Origin: JBBTRN01 sp038065175
GTDB lineage: Bacteria; Patescibacteriota; Doudnabacteria; UBA920
Assembly: GCA_038065175.1 (NCBI GenBank)
Contig: JBBTRN010000039.1
Location: 1 to 6,818 of the forward strand
Direction of reading: 5' to 3'
DNA length: 6,818 nt
In this document: piece after piece, positions 5,442-6,818 of the stretch
How the letters are laid out: each line of letters starts with the position of its first letter
Position numbering within the stretch: the first letter of the stretch is position 1
The notes under the pieces: generated by a model
The model's database searches: none
Told to the model about the DNA's origin: nothing
Seen by the model: only the letters and a program-made list of their open reading frames with translations
Translations under genes and position numbers: made by a program

Positions 5442-5810
5442 TTATTTTTTTGATTTTTGATTTTTTATTGCCGAATTTTTTGATGCTGTCATGATTGCAA
5501 CAATTTCTCCTGCCTCTTTTAGTAAAGGCTCTACCAAGGATGATTTTACCATTCCAGCCTCGAGCAAAATTTCTAACCAAAATTGAGTTTCATCAGCCTC
5601 TTCAACTACTATGCCGAGCTTAGAAATAAAATCTTTCGCTGATTTCGCTCGACATACTGCCCTATAATTGGCAGCTACGGCGGTACCCGATCTAAGCAAC
5701 TGCTGGTTGCCAAGAATCCTTCCCATCGGATCATTCTGTAAATACCTGACCAGACTAATAATCCTAATTGCAAAATTCTTAGTTCTCATTTGCAAATCTT
5801 TAGGATCCAT
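5442..5810 (-). CDS. Four-helix-bundle protein of the 23S rRNA-intervening-sequence (S23/IVS) family
   Basis: At 122 residues it has the usual family length. Characteristic stretches are RTKNFAIRIISLVRYL (9-24), QLLRSGTAVAANYRAVCRA (37-55), DFISKLGIVVEEADETQFWLEIL (60-82) and EAGEIVAIMTASKNSA (98-113), consistent with four amphipathic helices. Relatives are found either inside intervening sequences of split 23S rRNA genes or as free-standing genes; their biochemical role is not established, and the related Avd fold serves diversity-generating retroelements. Here no rRNA sequence or retroelement is visible in the window, so it is free-standing. It lies 46 nt before the dsbA-like gene in the same direction and may be co-transcribed. 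The extreme C-terminus (KNQKSKK) is a basic tail from an A-rich stretch. Confidence 0.9.
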   Translation of the reverse strand: MDPKDLQMRTKNFAIRIISLVRYLQNDPMGRILGNQQLLRSGTAVAANYRAVCRAKSAKDFISKLGIVVEEADETQFWLEILLEAGMVKSSLVEPLLKEAGEIVAIMTASKNSAIKNQKSKK

Positions 5811-5838
5811 AAAAATTTTACTTAATTCTGGTCAATTT

Positions 5839-5866
5839 TATTTATTCGCGACGTAGAGCGAGTCAA
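5839..5866 (-). promoter_or_regulatory. Possible promoter of the four-helix gene
   Basis: On the minus strand TTGACT (5866-5861) is followed by 16 nt and TAAATA (5844-5839), about 28 nt before the ATG at 5810. The -35 box is good and the -10 box poor. It is partly embedded in the hairpin at 5864-5889. Confidence 0.3.
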
Positions 5867-5889
5867 GATAATCCTTAAAGATTATCTTG
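5864..5889. repeat. Perfect 10-bp hairpin between the LysM and four-helix genes
   Basis: CAAGATAATC (5864-5873) and GATTATCTTG (5880-5889) are exact complements around a CTTAAA loop. Neither strand has a T run directly after it, so it is not a standard intrinsic terminator. It could instead be a processing, RNA-stability or protein-binding site. Confidence 0.7.
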
Positions 5890-5912
5890 CGAGCCGAGGA
5901 GCTAATACAGGT

Positions 5913-5987
5913 TTAATACCTCGGAGCTTTGCTCCGAAATGATAGTTCTCCCCTTGCAGTTAATACCTCGCCAGCTCTGCTGCGAGG
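5913..5987. repeat. Two hairpin repeats sharing TTAATACCTCG
   Basis: TTAATACCTCG occurs at 5913-5923 and 5960-5970, 47 bp apart. Each leads into a hairpin with an AGC-pyrimidine loop-GCT tip: TCGGAGC/GCTCCGA (5921-5927/5931-5937, TTT loop), and CCTCGC with AGC pairing GCT and GCGAGG (5966-5987, one bulged C, TCT loop). The stems differ but pair, suggesting two copies of a small dispersed hairpin unit. No T run follows on either strand. Confidence 0.65.
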
Positions 5988-6006
5988 AACCTTTATTTTT
6001 AGTTAA

Positions 6007-6818
6007 TTACTCCGGTATTACCAGTTCAAACCCTACCTTTAAAGTCTTGGTGTTGCCGGACTTAGACAGGCACTCCGGGTTGGCTTCCAGAATTTTCCGC
6101 CACAATTTTCCGTCGCCATACTGCTTTTTGGCAATGGCCCAGAGCGTGTCGCCCTTTTTAACTATATAAGCGCCTTTGGTTGCCACGCCCCCTACTCGTG
6201 CCGTGGTTGCCGGCATTTGCAAGCCTCCTGAAGCAGGATAGCCAGCCGGCATTTGCAGGCCTTTGAAGGGAGCACCATCTACCGACCCTAATGTTTTAAC
6301 TTGTCCCGACTGTAGGCTCCTGACCAAATTACTAAGCTGGGTAATTTGGTTCTGTAAGGCGGCAATTTGCGCTGAATCGGAAGAATTTCCTCCTCCCCCG
6401 CTATTAATACGGTTGTTAAGGTTTGCTATACGGCTTTCCAGCTCCGCAATTTGGCTGCGCAACTGGGCAATTGTCTGCGCCGACTGGTTAGCCCCGCCGG
6501 TATCTGATAATGCTGTTGCGCCGCCGCTTCCCCCTGATCCTCCACCGGTACCGCCTCCTCCTGATCCGCCGCCACTACCTCCTCCCGCGCCTGCCCCACT
6601 TCCGCCTGTGCCCCCGCTCATGTTTCCGCCTTGTGCGCCACTCGCGGCATTACTTCCAGCAGTAGATGTTACTGTAACTGTAATGATTTTGTCTTTAGAA
6701 GTGTCGCTAGCGGGGAGCTGGGAAGGATGAACAGTAATAACAGCTGTGCCAGCTGATACGCCGGTTATGGTTATCGCCCCGCCTAAACCAAAACTAATGG
6801 ATGCGCGTGCAATACCCG
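6007..6818 (-). CDS. Surface protein C-terminal part: Ig-like strands, Gly/Ser linker, coiled coil, LysM (runs off the right edge)
   Basis: The frame is open to the window edge, giving 269 visible residues with no start in view. The ATG at 6621 falls inside the Gly-rich linker and is unlikely to be the true start. Visible order: residues 1-52 look like the end of a bacterial Ig-like (Big_2-type) domain (AITITGVSAGTAVITVHPS, then IITVTVTS); about 56-100 is a Gly/Ser linker; about 112-138 and 148-172 are heptad-rich coiled-coil segments (IAQLRSQIAELESRIANLNN) broken by a GGGG loop; GLQMPA repeats twice with a 36-bp period; and 217-269 is a LysM domain (YIVKKGDTLWAIAKKQYGD to VGFELVIPE). LysM binds peptidoglycan or other GlcNAc polymers, so the protein is probably exported and wall-bound. 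The export signal would lie outside the window. Confidence 0.85.
   Translation of the reverse strand, partial: GIARASISFGLGGAITITGVSAGTAVITVHPSQLPASDTSKDKIITVTVTSTAGSNAASGAQGGNMSGGTGGSGAGAGGGSGGGSGGGGTGGGSGGSGGATALSDTGGANQSAQTIAQLRSQIAELESRIANLNNRINSGGGGNSSDSAQIAALQNQITQLSNLVRSLQSGQVKTLGSVDGAPFKGLQMPAGYPASGGLQMPATTARVGGVATKGAYIVKKGDTLWAIAKKQYGDGKLWRKILEANPECLSKSGNTKTLKVGFELVIPE

Noticed and set aside
6263..6730. Proline-rich 155-residue plus-strand frame
   Set aside because: The proline runs are the complement of glycine codons in the linker of the LysM protein; it has no domain of its own.
1..6818. CRISPR arrays, tRNA or rRNA genes
   Set aside because: There are no regularly spaced short direct repeats, no tRNA-like acceptor and T-arm pattern, and no rRNA-like blocks seen by eye; the structured elements lack a CCA-type acceptor or a TTC-type T-loop.

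Overview
The window looks like a stretch of a small, hairpin-rich bacterial genome. My best guess is a Patescibacteria/CPR member (Parcubacteria-like). The reasons are only suggestive: every complete gene ends in TAA, most starts lack a clear Shine-Dalgarno sequence, a stand-alone 23S-IVS-type four-helix protein sits beside a membrane-anchored DsbA-like protein and a Gly/Ser-rich LysM surface protein, and intergenic spaces are full of inverted repeats. All genes are on the minus strand, so they read right to left.

Layout in transcription order: (i) 6818-6007, the C-terminal part of a probable cell-surface protein (Ig-like strand region, Gly/Ser linker, coiled coil, LysM), open at the right edge; (ii) 6006-5811, a non-coding stretch with three hairpins, two sharing a TTAATACCTCG repeat; (iii) 5810-5442, a four-helix-bundle protein of the S23/IVS family; (iv) 5395-4637, a membrane-anchored thiol-disulfide oxidoreductase with a CPFC centre and a His-rich N-terminus; (v) 4633-4469, structured element copy 2, followed by a short relic of a second dsbA-like gene 3' end and two terminator hairpins; (vi) 4181-1053, a compact proB-proC-proA operon covering glutamate to proline; (vii) 1044-861, structured element copy 1; (viii) 751-1, the N-terminal 250 codons of argS, open at the left edge, with a textbook promoter and ribosome binding site.

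The proline genes form a complete pathway: ProB phosphorylates glutamate, ProA reduces it to the semialdehyde, which cyclises, and ProC reduces the ring to proline. The other genes have no evident metabolic link.

The most interesting signal is the 165-184 bp element present twice in the same orientation, each copy beginning 3 or 8 bp after the stop codon of a minus-strand gene. Both copies have perfect 13-bp terminal inverted repeats and fold into the same multi-helix plan. Several helices differ almost completely in sequence between copies yet remain paired, which is covariation pointing to selection or mechanism acting on structure. Copy 1 also carries a 20-bp perfect palindrome absent from copy 2. 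Next to copy 2 lies a relic encoding QPFSAFEQAIEAALK, a near match to the end of the intact dsbA-like gene but with mostly different synonymous codons.
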